A stretch of 64,000 nt of DNA. It comes from Beroe forskalii. Its lineage: Eukaryota > Ctenophora > Nuda > Beroida > Beroidae. Position numbers and translations under genes: made by a program. The DNA is taken from contig WFMF01000004.1 in assembly GCA_011033025.1 (NCBI GenBank), positions 1,860,001 through 1,924,000 of the forward strand, written 5' to 3'. The notes beneath the pieces are model-generated. The model was not told the origin of the DNA and did no database searches. It saw only the letters and a program-made list of their open reading frames with translations. Below are positions 1 to 11,463 of the stretch, one piece after another (position 1 is the stretch's first letter; the number at the start of each line of letters is the position of its first letter).

Positions 1-2036
1 CCCTCCTCAAGTTACTGGAAGTGTACTCTCTTCATAACTGGTTGTAGTGTCAGCTGGCTCTGCAACAAGTTAGGAAGAGAGCACATGCTTGTAGTTGTAA
101 AACAGTGGTGACCCTGGCGCCCAGAGCACCACTGTTTACAAGCAGGTGACTGCCTCTGTTCCTGACCACCCCATCATGGTACTCAGAGATTCACTCCCAC
201 TGTCTACATGTGGAAGCAGGAACTAAAGATGAAAGCTGTGTTAACTGACCTCCCCAAATGAAGCCAAGATGGGCTGCTCCCTCCTCCCTTCTTAGAATAG
301 CCAGACGGACCCGCCAAGCTGTCCTGAAGGGAGAACACCTGTAACACCCATCAACATTTCACACTAAATTCTCGCCATGATTTCTTGCCAGACAAACTGT
401 CCCTCTTTCGTGTTCTACACGCAGTTCTTGACATCTGAATTCTGAGTTCCCTACCAACCCTTCTCCATTCTCTTGCATTACGAGCTGGCAATCCACAATG
501 CTGTGGCCTGATGCCAGGGGTTGCAACTTGCACTTTAAACAGTCCCCCTTCAAGCATATTTGCCGAGCAGATCTTCTGGATGAGTAGGTACCAGATTAGC
601 AGATTGAGAACTCACCAATCAGAGCTGAGGACTTCGACAAGATTGAACACTTCCCTTTGTTCTACTTCTAGTGGATGATGCTGACAGAGTGTGAGGGACC
701 CTCAGCTTAAGACTGCACCCTTGATGATGCCTTGATGATGACTGGACCAAATTTGAAGATATTTCCTACTGTCAAGATAGGCTTTCAGGAAGTTCCACGG
801 GGTAGAGTTGAGCAGACGAGGGCCATGGAGTGGAAACAAGTTGTGTGAGCCCTCAGCAATGATACAGTGGGTGAATCTCAGGGAAGCGCCGTGCTTTCTG
901 CTAGTTCCACATGCCGTGGCTACTGGCTAAGGATGTGTGTTGTAGAAGAGGTCCCAATCCATATAGTGGCAAAGTAGGAGAAGAAGGAAGCCATGACTAC
1001 AGTAAGAAGGGGCTTTAGGGTTCTCCCAACTCTGTACAAAATCACCCGCTGGGTTGAAGAAGATGGCTCCATTCTTGGCAACGTCGTCTTTGATTGCTTG
1101 ATTGGTGAGTTCTCGATCAGCTACTCATCCAGAAGTTCTGCTCGACAGAATCTGTCGAGCAGCTTGAGCTGCTTGATTACAGTACAGTATGGCAGCAACA
1201 TTATGGTCTGTTCAGTGTGTCAGGAGTCTCACTGCAGACCCCCATTTCTAGGGGGACGGCTACAAAAACGTCAATTTAGGTTGAAGTGTGCAAAAAAAGC
1301 ATCCAAAAGTGTCAAAAACGCGACAAAAGCGTCTAAAAGTGTCAAAAACGCGACAATAAGCGTTCGAAAGTCTCAAAACATGCAGGAAACATGACAAACT
1401 GAAAATCTCGTCGTTCCCCTAAAAATGGGGGGTCTGAAGGAGGCAATGGTTGTTCTAAGAGAAAATGTAGTCAGAAAGGGTAACGGATGTTCCATGTCTC
1501 GGAGGAACAGGCTGAACAGCCTGGTGGGTCAGTCTGGCTATCCTAGCGACCTAGCAATGGAGGGGAGGCAGCTCCCCCTTCCACATGTAGAAGTGGTCAA
1601 GAACAGTGGTGCTCAACTTCCTGTCCATACACAACAGTGGTGATCCTGGCTCTGATATCAGGTCTGAAGAGCGCACACTTCCAGTAGTGAGGAGGGGCAG
1701 CTTATATTGGCCTTGGCTTTAAATCAAATGCAGTGGAGGCATCATAAGCAAGGCGCTTATCTGGGGCAGTCAGTTGCCATAGTTTTATTTTGTCGCAGCT
1801 TTCATCTTTAGTTCCTGCTTCCACATGTAGACAGTGGGAGTGAATCTCTGAGTACCATGATGGGGTGGTCAGGAACAGAGGCAGTCACCTGCTTGTAAAC
1901 AGTGGTGCTCTGGGCGCCAGAGTCACCACTGTTTTACAACTACAAGCATGTGCTCTCTTCCTAACTTGTTGCAGAGCCAGCTGACACTACAACCAGTTAT
2001 GAAGAGAGTACACTTCCAGTAACTTGAGGAGGGGCA
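1..2036. repeat. Long inverted repeat with internal tandem copies, cut by window start
   Basis: Bases 1-244 reappear as the reverse complement at about 1793-2035, nearly identical over some 240 bp. A related, more diverged stretch at about 1580-1745 is repeated in direct orientation at about 1905-2080, so tandem and inverted copies are mixed. No convincing coding exon is seen in the 1.5 kb between the arms. The left arm begins at or before base 1, so the outer end and any target duplication are out of view. It resembles a foldback-type element, but this is inference. Confidence 0.7.
1235..1436. mobile_element. Short inverted-terminal-repeat element (MITE) with a tandem core
   Basis: The ends are inverted copies of CAGACCCCCATTT (1235-1258 against 1413-1436, about 22 of 24 bases). 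The interior (about 1290-1380) is a tandem repeat of a roughly 30-bp unit containing AGTGTCAAAAACGCGACAA. No transposase is present and no clear target duplication is visible. It lies inside the larger inverted repeat. Confidence 0.6.
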
Positions 2037-2040
2037 GCTT

Positions 2041-2705
2041 ATCTTGATCTTGGCTTCAAATTAAGTGCAGTGGAGGCACATATTTTGGGTGGTCAGTTGC
2101 CACAGCTTTCCTCTGATCGTGGCTCTGAAACCAGTTGTGAAGGGGGCAGTAGGAGCAGTCAAAATATGCTGTCAGAACAGCAAAAGCAATCACAGTGACT
2201 TTTTAGAAGTCAAAAAGTATTGGACCAAGTTAATTAAGGATGCAAAAAATGAAAATTTCGTTTTTTCGCTCAAAATTTTTCTAAGTCCAAAAATTTTCTA
2301 AGTGAAAATTTTTTCAAAATATTCTTAAAAACCACTTTTTTCCACGTTTTAGGTTATTGTGATCATTTGAGCCATAAAAAGTTTTTTAGGATTTTTGAAA
2401 ATTGCCCAATTAGCTAATTGGTCAATTAACTAATTATCTGACAAAAAAGTTGTCAGAGAAAAAGTTGTTCCCCTCGATGAGATAGACACTCTAGTTCAAT
2501 TCTGAAGTCTCTATGACCATCAGAAGTCGAAATAATCAGGTCTCATAATACCGCCTGAGGGCAAAAATGGGCGTGGCCATATCACCCCTCAGGACGTCGA
2601 TTCATCGAACGGCAGCAAGTACGTTTTCTTCAGCATGGTCTAAAGTGCCGAAAACCGTCGAGAAACCTTCTCGACAATGATGGGTACACGACTTTGCCCT
2701 CAGCT
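2041..2705. other. Non-coding interval, AT-rich
   Basis: I see no gene here. About 2250-2460 is AT-rich with short direct repeats of AAAATTTTTCTAAG type and TTAATT(A)GC repeats. The short open frames have no recognisable motif. Confidence 0.5.
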
Positions 2706-3250
2706 ATCATTCCAGCCAGTTTTTTCTCAGAAATAATTTCACTTTCCGAGCATATTATTACTTAACTAGCAGGCCCGTTGGGCCTGCTAGTACACAGCTA
2801 ACACACAGCTCATTCGGCGCTGCTACACAGCACCTCGTTCGCAAATTTCAACCATTTAAATTATTGAAAAACTTTTTACATGTTCAAGAGAGTAGCATAA
2901 CAAAGTTAACAAAGCAGGAAATGAAATTCAGACACTTCGCATGTTACCAAAGCAGCAAAACTACTCTTCCCTATCGGCACGTGCATTCCGACACGAATCC
3001 CATACACACAACGACACAGTGCCTATACACACAGTTGTTCCATTCTAATCTATGATGCCGACACAGAGTCCCATACAAACGCCGACATGAATTCCATGCT
3101 ACGCAGCACCTCGTTCGCAAATTCCAAACCCCACTATTCGAATTAATTGGATACTTTTTTACCGCATCGAAAAATTCCAATCCGTTCAAAAGTTACGGAG
3201 CAACGCACTCAAAACAGCATTTTACAGCGCGCAAATCACATTACAAGTAT

Positions 3251-4578
3251 ACTATGTCCCGTTTAAGTTCGTAAATTTTAAAGTTACATTTTCATTCTTA
3301 AAAATTGACTTATGGACAAATTTCACACATCATTTCAGAGCAAAATGATGAACATTTATGGTAAATTAACTTCTATAACCGTTGTTATGGACACAACTTG
3401 TCCATCGCCTCTCGACTTAAGGCCTCAAATGAGCAAAATTACCCCTTTGTTGTTTCTTGAGTCCCCACATTACAGCTCGTTCCAGGAGAGTCATAGTGGT
3501 AAACGGCTATTGTTTTCCATTGAAGATGTTTTTTGTGAGTGTCAGCCATAGCCAGAAATCAACGGGAGTCAAATCTTGGGAGTAGGGAGGCCATGACACG
3601 AAGATGTGTTTCCTTACTGCTCTCCATCGAAAATGCATGTCAACAATGGCTCGATTTTTAAGAGCCATTTGCGGTGTTCTACTAACTTGCATGAACCATG
3701 ACGACTTCAGCATGTGTTTCTACATCAGCTGACGCAAAAACCACGACAGATAATCATAGTGAATATGCCCGTTAACCTTGATGTGGGAGCCATTTTCGTG
3801 GAATAATTATGGAAAATGAAGATTTTGGGGATAAAAGCGCCTCAAACCATGACTTCAATAGGTGTTAACCGACTTCCAAGAGGCTGAACAGTGTCCCTGT
3901 TAAACGTCCAAAAATATTGATGCCAATTCTGGGATATCCCATGACTGTAGAACCATGATTTGCCGGGAAACAAACTTAAGGTAATATGCACTATTCTCTA
4001 AGCACGCCCCTGCAGGATGCAAACTAGGCCTTCCTCTGCTTGTCTTTCAATCAGATTTGAAATTTTGCCTCATGGGCTTCCATCAGTATTCTCAGACGAA
4101 CAATCGTAGAAATTTTCAGCTCCAATGAATGATGTTTGGTTGATGTTTTTTGAGTTACGGGAGCTGGGTTATTTGAAACGAGGTTTGCACACTTTTCACC
4201 TCAGCTTCTTTGATCGATGATTCCGTCGTTTCCGCTGTCATGGAGCAGTTCTATGGTCACAGAATATTTTTCGCTGATACACTGGAGAGTACCAAGGGTA
4301 GGTAAAATTTTGGTGTGGTATCCAGGTTGCTTCCTGGACGACGATTGAATCTTTTCAAGTGATGACCTCAAATGCACGTTTCAATAACATGTATTTTCAC
4401 ACTTCCAGTCAACGGAAGAAATATGGACTCCAAACTTCACAGAAAACCAAATCAGGCCAAGATATGCCTAAATGTTCATCTATTTACTCCAATCTACAGA
4501 ACCATTTAGGGTTTTATCTCTATTGCAGTAGATGCAGAGTGTATTTAAAATTTACGAACTTAAACGGGACACACTATA
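3251..4578 (-). mobile_element. Tc1/mariner-like transposon, dead copy, TA target site
   Basis: About 1.33 kb present in repeat copy 1 and missing at the matching point of copy 2 (near 19557), which gives a direct filled/empty pair. The ends are inverted copies of a stretch containing GTCCCGTTTAAGTTCGTAAA. The insertion is bounded by TA. A transposase fragment on the minus strand (3507-3713) carries the WPPYSxDLxPxDFxLW signature of the superfamily. The element is decayed and cannot be autonomous as seen. Confidence 0.85.
3507..3713 (-). pseudogene. mariner/IS630-type transposase C-terminal fragment
   Basis: The 68-residue open frame starts SWFMQ and includes SWPPYSQDLTPVDFWLW. This is the block around the second and third acidic residues of DD(E/D) transposases. 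The expected DGAPPH-type motif after FMQ is degraded to a sequence without the Asp, so the catalytic triad is broken. Flanking sequence in the element shows no longer open frame. Confidence 0.75.
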
Positions 4579-6422
4579 TAACCATAGTAACGCGCACAAC
4601 TATATCCATACTGCACGTGGGCGCCCTACATTGTGTCTACAAAAGGACAAAAAAAGTGACGTACAGAAAAGAAACACGAAATACGACTTAATAAGTAAGA
4701 CTTGCAGGCCCGTTGGGCCTACTACTCTACTAATACACAGTTCACTCGGCGTGGCTACGGCACCTTGTATTCGCAAATTTCAAGCCCCTCAATTCAACTA
4801 AATACTTTTATCAAAAGTTGCGTAGCAACGTATTCAAAACAGCATTAAACAGAAATGAACGCGCGCAATTTGTACTGATGTACAAAAATAGCACAGAGAA
4901 TGGTAACAGATAATAGAACTATGACCCTTTTGGCCTGCAAATACATACATCTAACACTTTTTGCCGTATCAAAAATTCAATCAGACCAAAAGTTACGCAA
5001 ATAAACGCGCGCGCAATTTCCCCAATTTCGCGCGCGTTGCCATGGAATGATGGAACGACTTTGTAAGTAAGACACTAAGACTAGCAGGCCCGTTGGGCCA
5101 ACTAATACACAGCTCACTCAGACCTCGCAAATTTCAACCAATGCAATTCAAATTCAATTAAAAATTTTACCATCAAAAAACTCCGATCCGTTCATAAGTT
5201 AAACATCGCAACGTGTCAAAACACCATTAACAGAAATGATCGCGCGCGGTAATTCTCCATGCACGTGTCACACTGTCACCATGGTAACCCGCACAAATCA
5301 TGTGCGCGCGCGTTCCGAATGTTTCCGCCGTTACGACAAACAAAAAACAGAGAATGCGAAATTATATTAGAGACTAGCAGGCCCTTATTCTCTTATTGAT
5401 TGGCCAACAAACTTCAACCAAACTTCGACCAATGCAATTCAAACTTGAAAAAAAATACCCACCAAAAACTCCGACCCGCTCAAAAAGTCAAGACTTATTA
5501 CTTTGTTAAGTCACAACGTAATCAAAAACACCATTTACAGAAATGAGCGCGCGCGTGCAATACTGCAGTTCTCCGTGCACGTGTCACCATGGTAACCCGC
5601 ACAAATTGTTAATGCGCGCGCGTTACGAACATCTTTCCGCCGTTACGACAAACAAAATATGAACCCAAAAAACGTATTGTTGTCTATCCGGGCACGAGAT
5701 TCTGTTTTCAATTCAACAGGGGTTCATACCTGAGTTCCTCTTGCCGCAGCGACCGGAGGTCTCGGGTTTTGCTTGCAAATTATAAAGTTAGAACTTTAGA
5801 TGTCAGAAAAAGTGGGTCGGTAACCGTTGCCTGTTTCAATGAGTTTATGGGTTATTAAGAAGTGAATAAAAGTCTTATCTATAAAGGTAGATAGGTGTGT
5901 GGATATTATGACAAACATAAATTAAAACAAGCATTGGATATAGATTTTTATAAATCCAAGGATCAGAGTGGAGAGGGAAGAGACTAAACTGTGAATCATC
6001 ATCGGTTACCTTGCAGATGCAAGGCCCCACCATGTCAACTGTGATGAGGTTTTCCATCAGAAGGTGACGAAATAGAACGGAGAGTTTAGGCCCACCAGAC
6101 CCGTCACAACTTAGAACTGCAAGTACCCAGAACTCCGGAATTCTGTGCATTGCAGTTTAGAGAGAAAGAAGTTGGACATAGAGATCAATGGAAGTGGAAG
6201 AGTCATAGTATAAGCGATAACTTATACTCTGCCGTGTACTTACTTTGTAATCGGGTCATCGAATAAGATTCGCATGGATACCATTAATATGAGTACCTAC
6301 TTTATTTATTTTCTTTTGGCTCTGTTGTACACTGTAAAGGTACAAATGGAAACGATGTGATTCTTTAATGACAATTAATTTCGTCGTTCTACGACAACTT
6401 CAGGTCTCCAATTTGATTGTAT

Positions 6423-6480
6423 GAAGTAGTGTTGTAAAGTTTAAACTTTTCTAACTTTACAACACTATAAATACTACTTC
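6423..6480. repeat. Hairpin in the dispersed repeat
   Basis: GAAGTAGTGTTGTAAAGTT pairs with its reverse complement, which is interrupted by a 6-base insertion ATAAAT here. The same hairpin without the insertion lies near 21416-21467, and a half copy without the return arm occurs at about 35612-35642. Confidence 0.75.
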
Positions 6481-7070
6481 AATACTTTCTACTTTCATAA
6501 AATTTATTAAGACCTAAAGATGTAGCACAACGACGAAATTGATTGGGGGCAACCCCCTCACTTTTAGTGGATATAAAAAACGCCAATATGGGGTTTAATT
6601 TTGGGGGGGTTATTAACTGTAATTAAAAAGTACACTTTTCTTTCAAATGGTGCCAATTATTTTCCTGATTTTCACATGCCTTCTTGAAATGGTACCATTT
6701 TTGTCTCTGATTTTCACGCCTTTCTGGAATGGTAGGTACCTTTTTGTTCGTGATTATTCGCATCATTTTCAAATGGTACCCTTTTTTGCTTCGGATTTTT
6801 GACACATTTTCGTAGTGATACCTTTTTTACTTTATTTTGGCGCTTCTCTCAAACTGTACCATGAATGTTTGCCCATAAAGACTCATATTTTTGTGTCGAT
6901 AGACGGTTTTTAATTTTGGGGTTTTATTTAACCCCAAGTGAGCAAGTGGATATAAAATTGCCAATAGGGGTTATTTTGAGGGGTTTGGTCTTCCCCTGAT
7001 TGTCATGCATAAAGAACCACATCGTTTCAACATGGTTCCTACAACTCTATAATGATTTTTCAAAAATTTT

Positions 7071-7128
7071 GTCAAAAACCCCTCAGAACTTATCTCAGAT
7101 GAGTTGAGAGTTCTGAGGGGTTTTTGAC
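7071..7128. repeat. 20-bp-stem hairpin, conserved in both repeat copies
   Basis: GTCAAAAACCCCTCAGAACT at 7071-7090 is followed by an 18-base loop and its perfect reverse complement at 7109-7128. The same structure occurs at 22067-22124. A terminator-like or element-end role is possible but not shown. Confidence 0.85.
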
Positions 7129-8202
7129 AGATGAGTCATCTGGCTTTAAAAGTTAGTCAACAACAGCCGACGCCTGCACCTACTTTTTCCGTTCTATACG
7201 TGTTTTATTTACTGTTCAGTGGAGACGTATTATAATCTACAAACTACAGTACAGAATTGCTGTAGTTTGGACCGTGCATATCTCAGGGTTAGAAAGGCAA
7301 CATATTATGAACCATTGTATGTGCATTCATATATAACGTAACTATGCAAGGTCATTTCATATGTATCTATGTACTTATGTAACATCATTCCAATAAATCA
7401 TGCTTAAAAGGATTATATGATTTTTAATAATAATTGAAGGCCTGAAAGTGAAGGTTAGTGCTCTAGGGCTATCATGGGTCATCAGTTGGGCCAACGATGT
7501 AGGAAGATGTCATGAGGCAGTAGGGCCACTTTTGATGCAAAAGTGGTCACGTGACATCATGTCGCGTGACATTATGTCACATGACTTTACGTCACTTGAT
7601 CATCTTTAGCAATCAACACAAAACGGGGAAGAAGTTTGAAGCAGAAACAATTTGCTTACACCAGACAGGTGATATGATTGGTTCATGACTCATGTCACGT
7701 GACCTCTATGTACATACATAATTAGCAATACATATGGGCATAATCCACGATTTTTGCAAGTACACCTGAATTCGCCGCGAATTCGCCGCGAATTCAGGTG
7801 AATTCAGGTGTATTCAGGTGAATTCGCGGCGGAGTTCGCCAAAAAAAATTTTTGGCGGACTCCGCCGGACTCCGCCGGAGTTCGCCGCGGACTCCGGCGA
7901 ATTCACTTGAATTCACCTGAATTCGCCGCGAATACACGCGTATTCGGTGTACTAGTTCGCCAATTTTCCAGTTCACCCAGGCGAACAAGTTCGCCGCGAA
8001 TTCGCGGCGAACTGATGTCCGCCGCGAATTCGCGGCGAACTCAGGTGAACTTGGGCGAACTTGGGCGAATTCAGGTGAACTCAGCTCGCGGCGAATTTAC
8101 CTGAACTTTGAAAGAACTTTGTCACGTCTGGCACGCTTATGTCAGACTAAGATGCAATTCACAATGTCTACCATATGCGTGACGTCATGGATCCAAAGAA
8201 CC

Positions 8203-8222
8203 TTAGGGTTAGGGTTAGGGTT
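8203..8222 (+). repeat. Short interstitial telomere-type repeat (TTAGGG)3
   Basis: Three units of TTAGGG followed by a degenerate TTTTGGTTAGG, inside foldback element 1. It is too short to imply a telomere. Confidence 0.7.
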
Positions 8223-8339
8223 TTGGTTAGGACACCAGAAAAAATTGACATCAAGATCTGTGACGTCATTGTCAGGTGTTGCCTGACCCCCTGACGACTT
8301 AGGACATCGCTGATTCGCTGAGGACAAAAACCAGTATCG

Positions 8340-8560
8340 GCGCACATAGGCGATGAAAAACGTAGGCGCCTATAGGCGGTCAAAAATCGCCGACGGCGCC
8401 GATAGGCGGTGTTTAAGTGCTTTTCGGCGCCCATGACCGCCGATAATTCGACACCTGTTAGGCGCCTAAAAGCGGTACCGCCTATAAGCGCCGGTTAGGC
8501 GCTTAAGAAAAATTATAGGCGCCGATTCGGCGCTTGTCGGCCCCGAATCGGCGGTTTGCA
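8340..8560. repeat. GGCGCC-rich interspersed palindromes
   Basis: Many copies of TAGGCGCC, ATAGGCGG and CGATTCGGCG in both orientations make this segment self-complementary. It is part of the centre of foldback element 1. Confidence 0.65.
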
Positions 8561-8744
8561 TATATAAGATTTAGCCAATTTTCCTTCATCGCCGATCACG
8601 ACTCAGAAACACCGTTGGCGTTACGACACAGTATCGACGGGCGATGTCCGTCCCTTTCTTCTGACTTGTTGTTGGACCTCGCGGAAGGTGCAAAGTGACG
8701 TCCAAATGTGGAACGTTGCGCCGCGCGCGCGAGGGTAGGGTAAC

Positions 8745-8990
8745 ATCCTACGAGACACAGTAGAACTGTTACGATACAGTAACACCGTTACGGCACAGTT
8801 ACACCGTTACATCACATTCACAGTAACACCGTTACAGCGTTACGACACGGTGAACTGTTACGATACAGTAACACCGTTACGACACAGTAACACCGTTACG
8901 ACACAGTTGAACTGTTACGATACTCATACAGTAACCCACGACACAGTATTACTGTTACGACACAGTATCACCGTCACACTTACAGCACAG
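8745..8990. repeat. Minisatellite, unit about GTTACGACACAGTAACACC
   Basis: Roughly ten imperfect units containing the inverted pair GTTAC/GTAAC, so each unit can form a small hairpin. It lies inside foldback element 1. Another cluster of about five copies of CGACCTAGAGTCC lies at 9427-9522. Confidence 0.75.
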
Positions 8991-10440
8991 TTCAATAGGT
9001 CTGCAGAGTGGGTATGAGGTTCAGGACACTAGCAGCTGCCAGCTCCGCTTGATCCACCTCCAAGCTTGTCTCCCATCAGTCGTGTCAAGGGTTTGCAAAC
9101 TTCATGAGACCTCGTTACCTAAGTGGGACGATATCCTGACGAATTAGCATGGGGTTGTGCTCGCGTATCACGTATCCCCTCCGATGACATGAGATTGAGA
9201 GATGAGCCTATCAGCCAACAAGCGGTATGGGATAGTGTAAATTGTGATGTGGCGGATCACATGCTGACACCGTGTATCGTGAGTCCCCCAGTGTCTCCAC
9301 AATGATACGTCGGATCGCATGATTGTACCCTCCAAGTCCATACGGGCTCTGTCATCTGGATTAACCGAGAGATTATCGGTATAAATCGATCCAGGCTTTA
9401 GGTAGTTTATATAAAGTGAAGAGGCTCCCGACCTAGAGTCCACCCTGTGGGGATTTCCTGACCCAGAGTCCACCCTGGTGTGCCGCCCGACCTAGAGTCC
9501 CCCGACCTAGAGTCCGTTCCCCATGTTGACTTTGCAAATGGGATCTGGTTAGAGCAAAGCGCCGACCAAAACACCTGTATAAGAAGAGCCTTTGCAATTG
9601 CATTTGCAACTGCATTTGCAATAACGCAATTTTCCTTCATCGCCGATCGCTAATTTGTTAAATTCGTACTGATTTGGGCTTTTGGGCATGTTTCCCTCCG
9701 GCGAACTCAGGCGGACTCCGGCGAACTCAGGCGGACTCCGCCATCTGAATTCAGGCGAACTAGTTCGCCGCGAATTCGCCGCGAACTGGCAGTTCACCTG
9801 GGTGAACTGGAAAATTGGCGAACTAGTACACCGAATACGCGTGTATTCGCGGCGAATTCAGGTGAATTCAAGTGAATTCGCCGGAGTCCGCGGCGAACTC
9901 CGGCGGAGTCCGGCGGAGTCCGCCAAAAATTTTTTTTGGCGAACTCCGCCGCGAATTCACCTGAATTCACCTGAATTCACCTGAATTCACCTGAATTCGC
10001 GGCGAATTCGCGGCGAATTCGCGGCGAATTCAGGTGTACTTGCAAAAATCGTGGATTATGCCTACATATGCACTTCAAACGGCAAATGCCTAATCACTAT
10101 TTACTTTCATCTTAAGAAAACAAGTTGGTATATAGCACACGATCTTCTTAACAGTTTAACAAGAAATTTGAGACTTCCTCCGACCATCACTCATCAGACA
10201 TGACATAATAAGATGATATATTGATATTGCCTTGCGATAGCCCAAGCCCCAAGGTCATGAGTTAAATAAACACTTTAGGCTCTCATTGCTCTATTGCTAA
10301 CCAAGTTTATAGTTACATTCTAGTGAAATCAAATTATGTGAGATAAAAGTATGGGAACTGCCCTGTTGATAGGTACATGGAGATATGGAAAAAGAACGAA
10401 AATTAGTATAAAAATCTATGTTTTATGGCCTTGAAAAGCA

Positions 10441-10502
10441 GTAGGGCCAAAGTATACTTTGGCCCTACAAGCCTGAAACGCAGTAGGGCCATGGCCCTAC
10501 TG
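10441..10502. repeat. Two perfect palindromes at the right end of the hAT-like element
   Basis: 10441-10468 is a perfect 28-bp palindrome with arms GTAGGGCCAAAG. 10481-10502 is a perfect 22-bp palindrome built on CAGTAGGGCC. The shared GTAGGGCC word also occurs near the left end of the element (about 7530), as expected for transposase-binding subterminal repeats (inference). Confidence 0.85.
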
Positions 10503-10534
10503 GCCCACCCACTTCCTACATCACTGAGTTGGGC

Positions 10535-11463
10535 AAGGGTGATTGTGCAGCACAAAGTGTGCTACACACGATTTTTCGGCCTCCAAGCCCAAGAAACCTA
10601 CACCCCGGAGGCCGCACATATAGAAGGTGAAACCATTCCATATATGTACCCGAACCGTAACCAAACTAATAAAAGCTCCCAGTTCAATGAAAAGATTTAA
10701 TGGAAATCAAAGAATAGATAAACATATAATTAAGTGATCATGCCAGTTAAAGTGTGACAAAACTTACCTCAAGATGCTATAGTAAGATGCTATTCCAATT
10801 TCCGGAGCTGACAGCTGTATTTGTTTACATTGCGTTTGGACGCGCGCAGCGCGTCTCACTGCGAAACTTTGTAAACGTAGGCGGCAATGCAAGTGGACCC
10901 AAATTTGCGAATCCTGTTTTGTGTGACAAGAGAATTAATTAAATAATAGCGCGCAGCGCTGATTCTCATTTTCTCTTGTCGCACAAAACAGGATCAAGCA
11001 AAAGTTAAAATTGGGGTCAAATTGCGTTTTGGAGATAAGGTCATTTGGATTTTTGAAAGGGTTTTATGGGCTAAATGGCTTGGTCATTCAAGATGCTTGA
11101 AATTTGGTTTGCATATCTACAAGGGACAGATCTCACCAAGCACCCCTGCAACAAGTGTCAAGACCCAGTGTCCACCTCAATGAATATGCTGATATGGAAT
11201 GGTCCTCCAGGCAACCATGCAGCTGCCCAAAATTGAAGTTAAATGGCTAACTAGGGTGCTCAGAGTATTCTCAGATGAGGCCAAAAGATGTCCTCACACT
11301 GTACAAAAACTAAAATAGCATCGTTCGCAGTCGACTTGAGTACTCCTGTAATGTCTGAATCCACACACTCAATCCAAGACATCAAGAAACTGGATTCAAC
11401 CCAACGTGCTTTTCATACATCACGGTTCACAATCCTATGGAAAAGGTGAAAGGCCAGTCTGGG
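10535..11463 (+). repeat. LINE-associated repeat, copy A (partner 36596-37560)
   Basis: Collinear with 36596-37560. It includes a stem-loop (about 10913-10995) with arms CCTGTTTTGTGTGACAAGAG and its imperfect complement around GCGCAGCGC, then decayed reverse-transcriptase sequence matching VKDLGVHLS and VWNPHSIQDIKKLDSTQRAF in copy B. Copy A has more indels than copy B. The 3' side fuses with the crystallin-domain gene at about 11464 through shared bases resembling TGTCSTCCAGAG. Confidence 0.8.

Larger units (their letters stand above)
2766..5640 (+). repeat. Array of diverged subunits starting with a GGCCC/GGGCC hairpin
   Basis: Subunits start near 2766, 4702, 5086 and 5373. Each opens with a variant of GCAGGCCCGTTGGGCC and continues with conserved blocks (TACACAGCTCA, TTCGCAAATTTCAA, CCGATCCGTTCA, a CAGCATT/CACCATT box, GCGCGCG tracts, CATGGTAACCCGCACAA). 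In the first subunit the opening is a perfect 11-bp stem with a GTT loop. Subunits are roughly 300-400 bp once the mariner-like insertion is removed. Confidence 0.65.
2706..7290 (+). repeat. Dispersed ~4-kb repeat, copy 1 (partner at 19012-22281)
   Basis: Begins CTATCATTCCAGCCAG and runs in parallel with 19012-22281 at high identity to the phrase GACCGTGCATATCTCAGG near 7290. Differences are small indels and base changes, plus one 1.3-kb insertion in this copy (3251-4578). The first half is a string of diverged subunits; the second half (about 5650-7290) is AT-rich and holds two strong hairpins. No long open frame is conserved between the copies, so it looks like a non-autonomous element or segmental duplication. 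Homology to the other copy probably resumes past 7290, because bases 7320-7430 match 27338-27453. Confidence 0.85.
7737..10062. mobile_element. Foldback-type element 1 with 8-bp target duplication TACATATG
   Basis: Inverted arms of about 350-370 bp (7737-8110 and about 9690-10062) begin GGCATAATCCACGATTTTTG on each strand. The sequence TACATATG directly flanks both ends (7729-7736 and 10063-10070). The arms are mosaics of short repeats: GAATTCGCGGCGAATTC palindromes, AGGTGAATTC and GGCGGACTCC. The 1.6-kb centre is a series of other minisatellites. No transposase frame is found; the open frames in the arms are by-products of low stop content. A single decayed end of the same family lies at 53091-53134. 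Confidence 0.88.
7492..10526. mobile_element. hAT-like non-autonomous transposon with 8-bp target duplication
   Basis: The termini are CAACGATGTAGGAAG and the reverse complement of CAGTGATGTAGGAAG. They are flanked on both sides by AGTTGGGC (7484-7491 and 10527-10534). The related locus at 36590 has a single uninterrupted AGTTGGGC, which serves as the empty site. An 8-bp duplication with CA...TG ends fits the hAT superfamily. Subterminal repeats include CAGTAGGGCC near both ends and GTCACGTGAC-type palindromes at 7547-7610. No transposase is seen. Its middle is occupied by a separate foldback element (7737-10062). Confidence 0.88.

Noticed and set aside
5875..6150. 91-residue minus-strand frame present in both copies of the 4-kb repeat
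   Set aside because: The start region differs between copies, no domain is recognisable, and the flanks are repeat sequence.
8203..8222. TTAGGG repeats as a telomere or subtelomere
   Set aside because: Only three units, located inside a transposon with normal sequence on both sides.
7794..9984. Open frames with repeated GELRRTPANS/SPEFAG-like residues
   Set aside because: They lie in the GAATTCGCGGCGAATTC repeats of the foldback arms and change frame with repeat number.
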